Assembly: GCF_008271655.1 (NCBI RefSeq)
Contig: NZ_VKKX01000011.1
Span: forward strand, 620,001 to 684,000
Direction: 5' to 3'
Length of the DNA: 64,000 bases
Source: Gemmobacter caeruleus
GTDB lineage: Bacteria > Pseudomonadota > Alphaproteobacteria > Rhodobacterales > Rhodobacteraceae
A program made the translations under genes and the position numbers. The notes beneath the pieces were generated by a model, which searched no databases, had not been told where the DNA came from, and saw only the letters and a program-made list of their open reading frames with translations. Positions within the stretch are counted from its first letter, which is position 1, and every line of letters starts with the position of its first letter. Below are positions 7,813 to 15,786 of the stretch, in pieces.

Positions 7813-7912
7813 ACACCAGCCCGGGGTGACGCGGGCGGGCCAATCCGGGTCGGGGATGGGCCACCGGCCGCGCGGCGGGCATGGCAGGATAGGACAGAAA
7901 AGGGCAGGGCGC

Positions 7913-8599
7913 ATGATTCAGGGACTGATCTTCGACAAGGACGGCACGCTGTTCGATTTCCGGCGCAGCTGGGGCGGCTGGGCCAATCGAGTCTTGCAGG
8001 AACTGACGGCGGATCCGGCGTTGCAAGGCCGGCTGGCGGCGGCGATTGGCTATGACCCCGAGGCGCAGGATTTCCATCCCGAAAGCCCGGTGATCGCCGG
8101 CACCGCGCCCGAGGTGGCGGGCGCCATGCTGCCGCTGCTGCCGGGGCTGAGCGCGGCGCAGGTCATCGACCGGATCAATGCGGTGGCCGCCACCGCCCGC
8201 ATGGCCGAGGCGGTGCCGCTGCGCCCGCTGTTCGAGGCACTGCGCGGGCGGGGGCTGGCGATCGGTCTTGCCACCAACGACACCGAGGCGCCGGCCGAGG
8301 CGCATCTGGCGGCGCATGATCTGCGCGATCTGTTCGATTTCGTCGCCGGTTACGATTCCGGCCATGGTTTCAAGCCCGGGCCGGGGCAGCTTCTGGCCTT
8401 TGCCCGCGCGAACGGCCTTCCGCCCGCGCATATCGCGATGGTGGGCGACAGCCTGCATGACCTGGAGGCCGCCCGCGCCGCCGGGATGCGACGGGTCGCG
8501 GTGTTGACCGGCATCGCCGGGCATGACGATCTGGCGCCCCATGCCGATGTCGTGCTGGAAGATATCGGCGCCTTGCCCGGCTGGTTGGATCAGCAATAG
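7913..8599 (+). CDS. HAD-family phosphatase, phosphoglycolate phosphatase-like
   Basis: A 228-residue haloacid dehalogenase hydrolase. Motif I is FDKDGTLFDF (nucleophile and acid/base Asp), motif II is the Thr in LATNDT, motif III is the Lys in GFKPGPGQ, and motif IV is VGDSLHDLEAA. The cap lies between motifs I and II (about residues 15-100), as in the Gph/PGP group. The exact substrate is uncertain: phosphoglycolate, or another small phosphate monoester. The ATG follows an AGGGCAGG site. The next gene on the same strand is 138 bases away with its own promoter-like sequence, so they may not be co-transcribed. Confidence 0.88.
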   Translation: MIQGLIFDKDGTLFDFRRSWGGWANRVLQELTADPALQGRLAAAIGYDPEAQDFHPESPVIAGTAPEVAGAMLPLLPGLSAAQVIDRINAVAATARMAEAVPLRPLFEALRGRGLAIGLATNDTEAPAEAHLAAHDLRDLFDFVAGYDSGHGFKPGPGQLLAFARANGLPPAHIAMVGDSLHDLEAARAAGMRRVAVLTGIAGHDDLAPHADVVLEDIGALPGWLDQQ

Positions 8600-8626
8600 G
8601 CGTGGAGGGCGTATTGCGGCATGTTT

Positions 8627-8664
8627 GCGACATTTTGTGTCGCGAATATTGTCTGCATTACAAT
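8627..8664 (+). promoter_or_regulatory. Operator-like repeat and promoter before MttB-like gene
   Basis: A perfect inverted repeat GCGACA-N5-TGTCGC (8627-8643) overlaps a possible -35 box TTGTGT (8635-8640). A TACAAT -10 box follows after an 18-base spacer (8659-8664). The local A+T content is higher than in neighbouring DNA. It fits a repressor-controlled promoter for the methyltransferase gene at 8738; the regulator is not identified. Confidence 0.5.
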
Positions 8665-8737
8665 CCGCTTTGCGCCATGCTGCCGGAAAGCCCCGGTTGG
8701 TGCAAGGCCGCCGGCGCGTCATAGAAGGGGGCGCCCC

Positions 8738-10264
8738 ATGGCCCGCGAGACCGACAGCCGCGACAGCGACACCCATGATCCGGCCACGCCCGAGCGCCGC
8801 CCGCGCGCCCGCCCTGCCGCGCAGGGCCTGCCGCAAAGCCCCTGGCAGCAGCCGCATCAGCCCGACGCCCCCGCACCGCTGACGCCCGAGCAGCAAGAGG
8901 CGATCCTGACCGCCGCGCTGACGCTGCTGGAGGAGACCGGCATCGACATGGGCAGCCCCGATCTCTGCCGGGCGCTGCGCGCCGCCGGGGTACGGGTCAG
9001 CGGCACCACGGTCCGCATGGGTGCCGATTTCGTGACCGAGATGCTGGCCCGCGCGCCTGGGCGCTTTACCATCACGCCGCGCAACCCTGACCGGGCGCTT
9101 CAGTTCGGCACCGGGCTGACCAGCTTTGGCCTTGTCTCTTCGGCCACGCATGTCTGGGATATCGAACGCGGCAAGCGGCTGGGCGACTGGGCCGCGTTTC
9201 GCGACATGATCCGGCTGGCGCAGCAGATGAACAGCCTGCATTTCATCGGCGGCTACCCGGTGGAGCCGGCCGATATCCCGCCCGCCGAACGGCATCTGCG
9301 CTGCATGGCCGAGGTGCTGCGGCTGAGCGACAAGGTCTGCCATGCCTATGCGCTGACCCCTGCCCAGGCCGAAGAGGCGATGGAGCTGGTGCGGCTGGCC
9401 GCCGGCCTGTCGCCGGCGGAATTCGCCGCCGCGCCGCGCATGTTCGCCAATATCAACCCGGTCACGCCGCTGCGCCAGGACGGGCAGGTGCTGGAGGCCG
9501 CGCTGCGCTTTGCCCGGCAAGGTCAACCGGTGATCGTCACCTCGTTCGTGGTGGCGGGGGTGAATGCCCCGGCGCGGGTCGGGGGCGCGGTGGTGCTGGC
9601 GCTGGCCGAGGCGCTGTCGGCCATTGCGCTGCTGCAATTCCTGGCGCCGGGCACGCCGGTCATGCTGGGGGCACTGATGCCCATGGCCGATGGGGCCAGC
9701 GGGGCGCCGGTCTATGCCGGGCCGGAAACCGCGCTGGCGCTGCGGATGATGGGGCAGATGGCGCGGCGGCTGGGGCTGCCCTTCCGCGCCTCGGGCGGCT
9801 GCACCGCCGCCATTCCCGACGGGCAGGGCATGTGGGAAACCGCGCGTGCGCTGTCGGGGGCGGAACAGGCCGGGGCGGCCATGATCTATCACGCCGCCGG
9901 CTGGCTGGAGGGCGGGCTGACCGCCAGCCCCGACAAGCTGTTGATGGATTGCGAGATCCTGCAACAGATGGCCCGGGCATCTGCGCCGGATCTGGCGGCG
10001 ATCACGCCCGAGGATCTGGATCCGGCCAGCATCGCCCGGGGCTGCGCGCAGGGCTTTGCCCGTCAGGGCAATGCAGCCCCGCTGCGCGGATTTCTCAGCG
10101 ATCTGCGGTCCTACGAGGCCTGGGAGCTGGATGGCGCGCTCTGGACGTCCGAGCGCGCGCATCGTCTGGCCTCACGTCTGCTGGAGGGGGCCGAAGACCC
10201 CGCCCTCGATCATGCGGCGGCCGAGGCGCTCGACGCATTCGTCGCCGCGCGCCTCGCGGGTTGA
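8738..10264 (+). CDS. MttB-family methyltransferase, non-pyrrolysine type
   Basis: A 508-residue member of the trimethylamine methyltransferase (MttB, COG5598) superfamily. The body begins after a 55-residue Pro/Gln/Arg-rich N-terminal extension; LTLLEETGIDMGSPDLCRALRAAG and the glycine-rich FRASGGCTAAIPDGQG segment are typical. There is no in-frame amber codon, so it is the non-pyrrolysine type, whose characterised members demethylate quaternary amines such as glycine betaine onto a corrinoid protein. No corrinoid protein, reductive activator or transporter is next to it. The substrate is therefore open. The ATG follows AGAAGGGGG. Confidence 0.88.
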   Translation: MARETDSRDSDTHDPATPERRPRARPAAQGLPQSPWQQPHQPDAPAPLTPEQQEAILTAALTLLEETGIDMGSPDLCRALRAAGVRVSGTTVRMGADFVTEMLARAPGRFTITPRNPDRALQFGTGLTSFGLVSSATHVWDIERGKRLGDWAAFRDMIRLAQQMNSLHFIGGYPVEPADIPPAERHLRCMAEVLRLSDKVCHAYALTPAQAEEAMELVRLAAGLSPAEFAAAPRMFANINPVTPLRQDGQVLEAALRFARQGQPVIVTSFVVAGVNAPARVGGAVVLALAEALSAIALLQFLAPGTPVMLGALMPMADGASGAPVYAGPETALALRMMGQMARRLGLPFRASGGCTAAIPDGQGMWETARALSGAEQAGAAMIYHAAGWLEGGLTASPDKLLMDCEILQQMARASAPDLAAITPEDLDPASIARGCAQGFARQGNAAPLRGFLSDLRSYEAWELDGALWTSERAHRLASRLLEGAEDPALDHAAAEALDAFVAARLAG

Positions 10265-10268
10265 CCGG

Positions 10269-11558
10269 TCAGGCGGTCGCCTTGGCCAGCGCCTGATCCA
10301 GATCGGCGATGATGTCGGCGGCGTCCTCGATCCCGATCGAGATGCGCACGACATTCGGCGCGGCCCCGGCGCGAACCTGCGCCGCCTCGTCCAACTGGCG
10401 ATGCGTGGTCGAGGCCGGGTGAATGATGAGCGAGCGCGTATCGCCGAGATTGGCGACATGGCTGAACAGGGTCAGACTGTCCACCAGCTTGACGCAGGCC
10501 TCATAGCCGCCCTTCACCGCCACGGTGAACAGGGCGCCCGCGCCCTTGGGCACGATACGCCCGGCAACGCCATGATAAGGCGAGGATTTCAGACCCGCCC
10601 AGGTCACGCCCTCGACCCGCGGGTCGGCCTCCAGCCATTCCGCCACGGTCTTGGCGTTCTGCACATGGCGCGCCATGCGCAGGCCCAGCGTCTCGATCCC
10701 CATCAGGGTGTAATGCGCGCCTTGCGGGTTCATGGTCATGCCCAGATCGCGCAGCCCCACGGCGATGGAGTGGAAGGTAAAGGCCATCGGCCCGAGCGCC
10801 GCGTGGAAGTTCAGCCCGTGATAGGCCGGCTCCGGTGCGGCCAGCGAGGGGAACTTGCCCGAGGCCGACCAGTCGAACTTGCCCGAATCGACGACGATCC
10901 CGCCGGTGACGGTGCCATTGCCGGTCAGGTATTTGGTGGCCGAATGCACGACCAGCGTGGCGCCAAAGTCGATGGGCCGGCACAGCCAGGGCGACGCGGT
11001 CGTGTTGTCCACGATCAGCGGCAGGCCGACATCGGCGGCCAGCTTGCCCAGCATCGCCAGATCGCTGACCACGCCGCCCGGATTGGCGATGGTTTCGCAA
11101 AAGATGGCGCGGGTATTGTCGTCGATCGCGGCGCGGATCGCGGCCTCGTCATCGAAATCGACGAACTTCGCCGACCAGCCGAATTTGCGGATCGTGTTGG
11201 AAAACTGCTGGATCGTGCCGCCATACAGCCGGGTCGCCGCGACGATGTTGCAGCCCGGCTGCATCAGCGGGAACAGCGCCATCAACTGCGCCGCATGGCC
11301 CGAGGAACAGCAGACCGCGCCCGCGCCGCCCTCAAGCGCCGCCACGCGGTCGCCCAGGGCCGCGACGGTGGGGTTGGTCAGGCGCGAATAGATATAGCCC
11401 ACCTCTTGCAGGTTGAAGAGCCGCGCCGCGTGATCGGCATCGCGGAACACATAGGCGGTGGTCTGGTAGATCGGCACCTGACGGGCGCCGGTCGCGGGGT
11501 CGGGCTTGGCGCCGGCGTGAATGGCCAGCGTGTCAAAGCCAAGGGGGCGATCGGTCAT
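10269..11558 (-). CDS. metY: O-acetylhomoserine sulfhydrylase (PLP enzyme)
   Basis: A 429-residue gamma-family PLP enzyme of methionine biosynthesis that makes homocysteine from O-acetylhomoserine and sulfide. Key features are FDTLAIHAGAKPDPATGARQ at the N-terminus, the substrate-contacting YSRLTNPT (residues 57-64), the cofactor-binding SSGHAA, the Asp in VDNT, and the Schiff-base lysine Lys209 in HSATKYLTGNG. The length (about 430) distinguishes it from the shorter MetB/MetC. The start follows GGAGGATACC. I looked in the 100-base leader for a SAM riboswitch and saw none. Confidence 0.93.
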   Translation of the reverse strand: MTDRPLGFDTLAIHAGAKPDPATGARQVPIYQTTAYVFRDADHAARLFNLQEVGYIYSRLTNPTVAALGDRVAALEGGAGAVCCSSGHAAQLMALFPLMQPGCNIVAATRLYGGTIQQFSNTIRKFGWSAKFVDFDDEAAIRAAIDDNTRAIFCETIANPGGVVSDLAMLGKLAADVGLPLIVDNTTASPWLCRPIDFGATLVVHSATKYLTGNGTVTGGIVVDSGKFDWSASGKFPSLAAPEPAYHGLNFHAALGPMAFTFHSIAVGLRDLGMTMNPQGAHYTLMGIETLGLRMARHVQNAKTVAEWLEADPRVEGVTWAGLKSSPYHGVAGRIVPKGAGALFTVAVKGGYEACVKLVDSLTLFSHVANLGDTRSLIIHPASTTHRQLDEAAQVRAGAAPNVVRISIGIEDAADIIADLDQALAKATA

Positions 11559-11614
11559 AGCGGTATCCTCCGTTGCTGGCGCGAGGGTAGGCGCAGCCTT
11601 GCGCGCAGGCAATG

Positions 11615-11636
11615 GGGCAGGCGCGGCGGCCTGCCC
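11615..11636 (-). terminator. Hairpin between RTX gene and metY
   Basis: An 8-bp perfect stem (GGGCAGGC / GCCTGCCC) with a six-base loop lies 27 bases past the RTX stop codon on the leftward strand. It lacks a U-tract. It may terminate or stabilise the RTX transcript ahead of metY. Confidence 0.35.
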
Positions 11637-11662
11637 GGAAAACGCGCCAGAGAAGGGGCGGA

Positions 11663-13021
11663 TCAGAAGATCAGGATATCCTGCGCCGTCAGTTGCGTGC
11701 CGGGGGCAAAGGTCGCCAGCAAGACCGCCGCCGCCGCCCCCGTGCCATCGGCGTCGAACCACAGCGTCGCATCGGTGCTGCGAAACACGAAACGGTCGCT
11801 AGCATCCTGGGCAAGCCCGGTCGTGCCGCTGCTGAAGGCCGCCGCCGCCAGCGCGCCGGCGGGCAGGCCCGCGATGGCCTGCGACACCATGACCCGGTCG
11901 GGGCCCCGCCCGAAATCGACGATCACATCGCCCGCATCGGCCAGATCGCGGAACACGAAACGGTCAGGCGCGTTGCCGCCGATCAGCGTATCGGCACCGG
12001 CGCCGCCCTCCAGCCAGTCGCGGCCATTGCCGCCCAGCAGGCGGTCCGCATCCGCCCCGCCCAGCAGGCGGTCGCTGCCATTGCCGCCCAGCAGGCTGTC
12101 GGCGCCCGCCCCGCCGGTCAGCCGGTCATTGCCATTGCCGCCCAGCAGGGTATCGGCGCCATCGCCGCCCTCCAGCTGGTTGGCGCGGGCATTGCCGGTC
12201 AGCTGGTCATCCTGACCCGAACCCCGGATCCCCTCGAAATTGCGATAGACATCGCCAGCCGCGTCCCCGCTGGCCAGCCCGCCCCGCAGGAGCGAGACCA
12301 CCACCGCCGCGCCGTCCGAGAAATCGAGCCAGTCAAAGCCGCTGCCGCCGTCAAACCGTTCGGCCTGTGCGCCGGGCATGAAGGTGTCGCTGCCGCCTTC
12401 GCCGCGCGCCCAGCCGTCGATCCAGCCGCCGCGATTGTCCAGCGTATCGGCGCCGCCGCCCAGCAGCACATGGCCGGTGATCAGGCCGCGATTGACCACC
12501 GCATCGACGCCGCGCGCGGTGTCCAGCCCGTCATAGGCCGCGGTGCCACCCCAGAGAAAGCCGGCATTGTAGAAATCGACCCGCGCGGAATCGCGGGCGC
12601 CATGGCGCACGATGCCGATATCGCCGCCGCCGATGCGGTAATGGTTTTCCAGAAAGACATGGTCGGCCGCGCCGCTGCGCAGCCCGATGCCATAGGCGCT
12701 GCCCATGATCTCGCCCCGGTTGGCCAGATCGGCCGATCCGCGCAGCATCACCGCCATGAAGCTGCCCAGCACATTGCCTTCGGCAAAAACCTCAAGCCGG
12801 TTGCCGCTGCTTTGCGCGTCGGTGCCCAGTTCGATGCCGAATGTGGTGCCCGACACCTCGCCCGCGACGCGCAGCAGATGGCCGTTGCCCGCCGCCGTCA
12901 CCGCGCTGCCCGACAGCGAGGTGATGGTGATCGCGCGCGGCACCAGCAGATCCTCGGCCGGGTCCAGCCGGATCTGGACACCGCGCCCCTCAAGATCGGT
13001 GGTAGGGACATACAAAGACAT
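11663..13021 (-). CDS. RTX-type calcium-binding secreted protein
   Basis: A 452-residue protein without an N-terminal signal peptide. The middle of the protein (about residues 255-345) is a run of glycine-rich nonapeptides of the GGxGxDxLx type (for example GGDGADTLLGGNGNDRLTGG), which fold as a calcium beta-roll. The N-terminal 230 residues are repetitive, beta-rich segments (NRGEIMGSAYGI, NRGLITGHVLLGGGADTLDNRG) suggesting a beta-helix. The C-terminal 100 residues (DRFVFRDLADAGDVIVDFGRG and a hydrophobic end DILIF) match the M10/serralysin-type C-terminal export region. Type I secretion is therefore expected, but no transporter lies here. Start at MSLYVPTT; seven more codons upstream are open. 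Confidence 0.85.
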   Translation of the reverse strand: MSLYVPTTDLEGRGVQIRLDPAEDLLVPRAITITSLSGSAVTAAGNGHLLRVAGEVSGTTFGIELGTDAQSSGNRLEVFAEGNVLGSFMAVMLRGSADLANRGEIMGSAYGIGLRSGAADHVFLENHYRIGGGDIGIVRHGARDSARVDFYNAGFLWGGTAAYDGLDTARGVDAVVNRGLITGHVLLGGGADTLDNRGGWIDGWARGEGGSDTFMPGAQAERFDGGSGFDWLDFSDGAAVVVSLLRGGLASGDAAGDVYRNFEGIRGSGQDDQLTGNARANQLEGGDGADTLLGGNGNDRLTGGAGADSLLGGNGSDRLLGGADADRLLGGNGRDWLEGGAGADTLIGGNAPDRFVFRDLADAGDVIVDFGRGPDRVMVSQAIAGLPAGALAAAAFSSGTTGLAQDASDRFVFRSTDATLWFDADGTGAAAAVLLATFAPGTQLTAQDILIF

Positions 13022-13096
13022 CGTGGCCTCGTTACCTGACAAGCGCCGCCACCATAACGGGCTTTGCGCCGGCTTGCACCCCTTTCCGACGGCAGG

Positions 13097-13540
13097 TCAG
13101 GCCCGGTCGTCCTTGGGGCTGCCCATCACGACATAGGTGGTCAGCCGGTCCACCTGCGGCAACGCGCCGAGGATTTCGGTATGGAAATGCTTGTAGGCGG
13201 CCAGATCCGCGGCCTCGACCCGCAGCAGATATTCGACCGTGCCGGTGATGTTATGGCATTCGCGCACCTGCGGCGCCCGGGCGACGGCGCGTTCAAACGC
13301 CTCTTGCGCGGCCTTGGTATGCTGGTTCAGCCCGACGGTGACATAGGCGGTAAAGGTGATGCCGATGCGGGCGGGGTCGATCACCGCGCGATAGCCCTTG
13401 ATGATGCCCTGCCGCTCCAGCTCTTGCACGCGGCGCAGGCAGGCCGAGGGCGACAGGCCCACCCGTGCCGCCAGTTCCAGATTAGGGATGCGCCCCTCGG
13501 CGGTCAGGGTGCGCAATATCTTTTGGTCGATCAGGTCCAT
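13097..13540 (-). CDS. Lrp/AsnC-family transcriptional regulator
   Basis: A 147-residue regulator. The N-terminal helix-turn-helix (MDLIDQKILRTLTAEGRIPNLELAARVGLSPSACLRRVQELERQGIIKGY) and the C-terminal ACT-like RAM domain (about 65-140, with TGTVEYLLRVEAADLAAYKHF) are both complete. It should bind amino acids and control transport or metabolism. It is divergent from a LysE/RhtB exporter gene, so regulating that exporter is the natural guess. MQLLRI six codons upstream is an alternative start. Confidence 0.92.
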   Translation of the reverse strand: MDLIDQKILRTLTAEGRIPNLELAARVGLSPSACLRRVQELERQGIIKGYRAVIDPARIGITFTAYVTVGLNQHTKAAQEAFERAVARAPQVRECHNITGTVEYLLRVEAADLAAYKHFHTEILGALPQVDRLTTYVVMGSPKDDRA

Positions 13541-13622
13541 GATGCGCAATAGTTGCATGATGTGAGCATTTGTTGCAATCAAAACAACCCGCCGGCGTGG
13601 CAAAGCCGCCAGAATGCGGCGC
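13541..13622. promoter_or_regulatory. Divergent control region, Lrp regulator / LysE exporter
   Basis: The 82-base gap is A+T-richer than its surroundings and contains repeated TTGCA-type elements (TTGCATGATGTGAGCATTTG, then TTGCAATC). Lrp/AsnC proteins typically bind such loosely symmetrical A+T-rich sites between their own gene and the target. Binding is inferred, not shown. Confidence 0.4.
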
Positions 13623-14216
13623 ATGGAACAGAATGTCTTTCTTGCCCTTCTGGGCTTTGCCTTCGTCACCTCGGTCACGCCGGGGCCCAATAACCTGATG
13701 CTCATGGCCTCGGGCGCCAATTTCGGCTTTCGCCGCACCCTGCCGCATATGCTGGGCATTTCGCTGGGTTTCGGCGTGATGTGCTTTGCCATGGGGTTGG
13801 GGGTGGCCGGGGCCATGCTGGCGTTGCCGGCGACGGGAATGGTGCTGAAGCTGGTCTCGGTGCTGTATATGCTGTGGCTCGCGGCCCGCATTGCCCGGGC
13901 CGCGCCACCCGATGCCGCCGCCGCACCCGGGCGACCGATGACCTTTCTGCAAGCGGCGGCCTTTCAATGGGTGAACCCGAAGGCCTGGACCATGGCGCTT
14001 GGCGCCATCGCGCTTTATGCCGCCGATCGCAGCCTGATGGCGCTGATCTGGGTCGCGGTGGTGTTCAGCCTGGTGAACCTGCCCACGGTCAGCCTCTGGG
14101 CGCTGATGGGGCAGGGGATGCGGCGCTGGCTGGACCGGCCGTCCCGCCTGCGCGCCTTCAACTGGACCATGGCGGCGCTGCTGGTCCTGTCGCTGCTGCC
14201 GGTGCTGCGGATGTGA
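13623..14216 (+). CDS. LysE/RhtB-family amino acid exporter
   Basis: A 197-residue inner-membrane protein with about six transmembrane helices. The start MEQNVFLALLGFAFVTSVTPGPNN contains the family hallmark SVTPGPNNLML, and FQWVNPKAW is the second conserved motif. Members export amino acids such as lysine, homoserine, threonine or cysteine. An upstream in-frame ATG adds MRR; no strong ribosome site precedes either. The divergent Lrp/AsnC gene is the likely regulator. The stop codon abuts the stop of the next, convergent gene as TGATCA. Confidence 0.9.
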   Translation: MEQNVFLALLGFAFVTSVTPGPNNLMLMASGANFGFRRTLPHMLGISLGFGVMCFAMGLGVAGAMLALPATGMVLKLVSVLYMLWLAARIARAAPPDAAAAPGRPMTFLQAAAFQWVNPKAWTMALGAIALYAADRSLMALIWVAVVFSLVNLPTVSLWALMGQGMRRWLDRPSRLRAFNWTMAALLVLSLLPVLRM

Positions 14217-15230
14217 TCAGCGGAACCAGCAGCCTCCTTTCTTGAGCGTGTTGCGGATCACCTGTTCGCGCCGGGGCAGGGCAGCGCGGTCGAACAGCGC
14301 GCGCGCCTTGCGGCCCTTGGGCTGATAGACCAGCCGCTTGAAGGCCTCGCTCTCCTTCAGCACCCGTTTGATCGCCTGGGGGGCGCAGGCGGCCTCCAGC
14401 GCCGCGACCGCGCGGTCGCTTTCGCGGGCATAAAGCAGGCTGAGGCTGCGGTAATGGCAGGTCACATCGCCATCCAGCCCCGCCAGTTCCGGCCCCGGCC
14501 GCCCGCCGTCAAAGGAATGGATCACCAGCGGCAAGGCGATCTGGTCCAGCCAGGGATCGAAGCTCTGGCAGGCCAGTTCCGGCGGGGCGTTCCAGCGGAT
14601 GTCGCGGGCATAAAGCAGGAACCGCTCGCCAAAGGCGCGGGGGCTTTCGTGAAAGAACCAGCCGGCGTTGAAGTAAAGATAACGCTGCCAATATTCGTCG
14701 GGCTTGCCGAGATCGAGCGAACTGGCGAAATCCAGCCCGTAACGATCGTAAAGCGATTTCCAGATCTGGCTGTAGCCGGGGCCGTAAAGCTCGATCTCGG
14801 GCCAGGTGCCTTCGCGTTTCATCGAGGCCGAGGGGCGGGTGAAATCAAAGCCCACCGAGTTGAAATCGCCGCAGATCAGCGTGTCGGTATCCAGAAACAG
14901 GAAAGGGGCGTCAGGCAGCGCGGTCAGCGCCTCGATCTTGTTGCCATAGGGGTAGCTTTCGCCGAACACCCGGTTCTCGAAGGGCAGGAAGACCGCGCCC
15001 AGATCGGCCAGCAGCGCCCGCACCGCCGGGTCTGTCACGCGCGGATCGGCGGACCAGCGCGGCCCGGGCTGCGGTTCGGCCAGATAGAGCGTGCCGGCGA
15101 AATCGGGGTTGGTCTGGCGCAGCGAGGCTGCCAGCAGAACCGCCTCATATTGCAGCCGCCCGCCCTGCACGACGGCCAGAATGTTGAACGCCTGCCGGGG
15201 CGCTTGCGCCGGGGCGGATACCTTTGACAT
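14217..15230 (-). CDS. Glycosyltransferase-like protein with DxD motif
   Basis: A 337-residue cytoplasmic protein. The N-terminal Rossmann-like strand (FNILAVVQGGRLQYEAVLLA) and the motif FLFLDTDTLICGDF near residue 110 look like the nucleotide-sugar fold of type-A glycosyltransferases such as GT8, with DTD as the metal-binding DxD. YFNAGWFFHE and SFDPWLDQIALPLVIHSFDG are in the positions where GT8-like enzymes bind acceptor and product. The C-terminus is basic. It is a stand-alone gene without cell-wall or LPS genes beside it, so donor and acceptor are unknown. Start at MSKVSAPAQ; the frame is open further upstream. Confidence 0.65.
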   Translation of the reverse strand: MSKVSAPAQAPRQAFNILAVVQGGRLQYEAVLLAASLRQTNPDFAGTLYLAEPQPGPRWSADPRVTDPAVRALLADLGAVFLPFENRVFGESYPYGNKIEALTALPDAPFLFLDTDTLICGDFNSVGFDFTRPSASMKREGTWPEIELYGPGYSQIWKSLYDRYGLDFASSLDLGKPDEYWQRYLYFNAGWFFHESPRAFGERFLLYARDIRWNAPPELACQSFDPWLDQIALPLVIHSFDGGRPGPELAGLDGDVTCHYRSLSLLYARESDRAVAALEAACAPQAIKRVLKESEAFKRLVYQPKGRKARALFDRAALPRREQVIRNTLKKGGCWFR

Positions 15231-15317
15231 GATGGAACGGCCTGCCTTCTTGCTTTTCCCCAGATTACAGGGGGGGGCGGCCGGCGTCAAAACCTTCGTT
15301 CCGAAAGGAATTTCAGG

Positions 15318-15719
15318 ATGTTGCGCTTCCTTCTTCCACTTTGCCTTGTGGCGGCGCCTGCCTTTGCCCAGTCCTTTACCACGGCCGCCGAGGTCAAGCC
15401 GATCTTGCAGGCAACCCGCGCCAACTGGATCGCGGTGCGGGAATATGATGGCAAGGATCTGGTCTATTTCACCCATCTGGAAAGCTGGCGCTGCGGGCTG
15501 GACCGGGTGGTGTTCGCCATCAATGGCGGCGCGCTGAGCGATTGGCCGCTGCCCCCCTGCGCCGAGGGCACCGCCCAGCCCAATGCCATTCCCGCCGATC
15601 ATCTGCCCTTCATCGAACAGCCGCTGGGCCAGGTGCAGCGGGTGGATGTGATGGTGGTCTATGACGATGGCAGCGCCGACAGCGCCAGCTTTGACCGCGC
15701 CGCCGTGCTGATGCCCTGA
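15318..15719 (+). CDS. Secreted hypothetical protein
   Basis: A 133-residue exported protein. Residues 1-17 are a signal peptide (AAPAFA cleavage). The mature part has IQATRANWIAVREYDGKDLVYFTHLESWRCGL-like beta strands (quoted loosely) and two cysteines (in RCGL and PPCAEG) that probably form a disulphide. I do not recognise a family with certainty. The ATG follows a weak AGGAATTTCAGG site. Its last codons belong to an imperfect tandem repeat that continues past the stop codon. Confidence 0.7.
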   Translation: MLRFLLPLCLVAAPAFAQSFTTAAEVKPILQATRANWIAVREYDGKDLVYFTHLESWRCGLDRVVFAINGGALSDWPLPPCAEGTAQPNAIPADHLPFIEQPLGQVQRVDVMVVYDDGSADSASFDRAAVLMP

Positions 15720-15786
15720 CCGCGCGGCGCCGCCGTGCAAACGCCTGACTGCGCGGCGGCGCCGTGCAGATGGCCTAGCCGCGCGG
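15691..15786. repeat. Imperfect 25-30-base tandem repeat at a 3' end
   Basis: The last 25 bases of the secreted-protein gene (15691-15715), then 15716-15744 and 15745-15774 are copies of one unit built on TGACCGCGC...GCCGTGCA; a partial fourth copy starts at 15775 and forms the end of ddaH. The units differ by a few substitutions and a four-base insertion. The array looks like a local duplication of a gene end. Confidence 0.6.

Noticed and set aside
7514-10162. Very long open frames on the strand opposite real genes (for example 7514-10162, 29272-31842, 35672-38173 and 53747-56770)
   Set aside because: Each lies antisense to genes with clear family motifs, and their proteins are rich in Arg, Gly, His and Gln without any domain. 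They come from the high G+C third codon positions of the real genes.
8738-10264. Pyrrolysine-containing MttB
   Set aside because: The gene has no in-frame TAG codon and no pyl genes are nearby.
11559-11662. Possible SAM riboswitch upstream of metY
   Set aside because: The leader has no SAM-II-like or SAM-I-like core; only an eight-base hairpin is visible.
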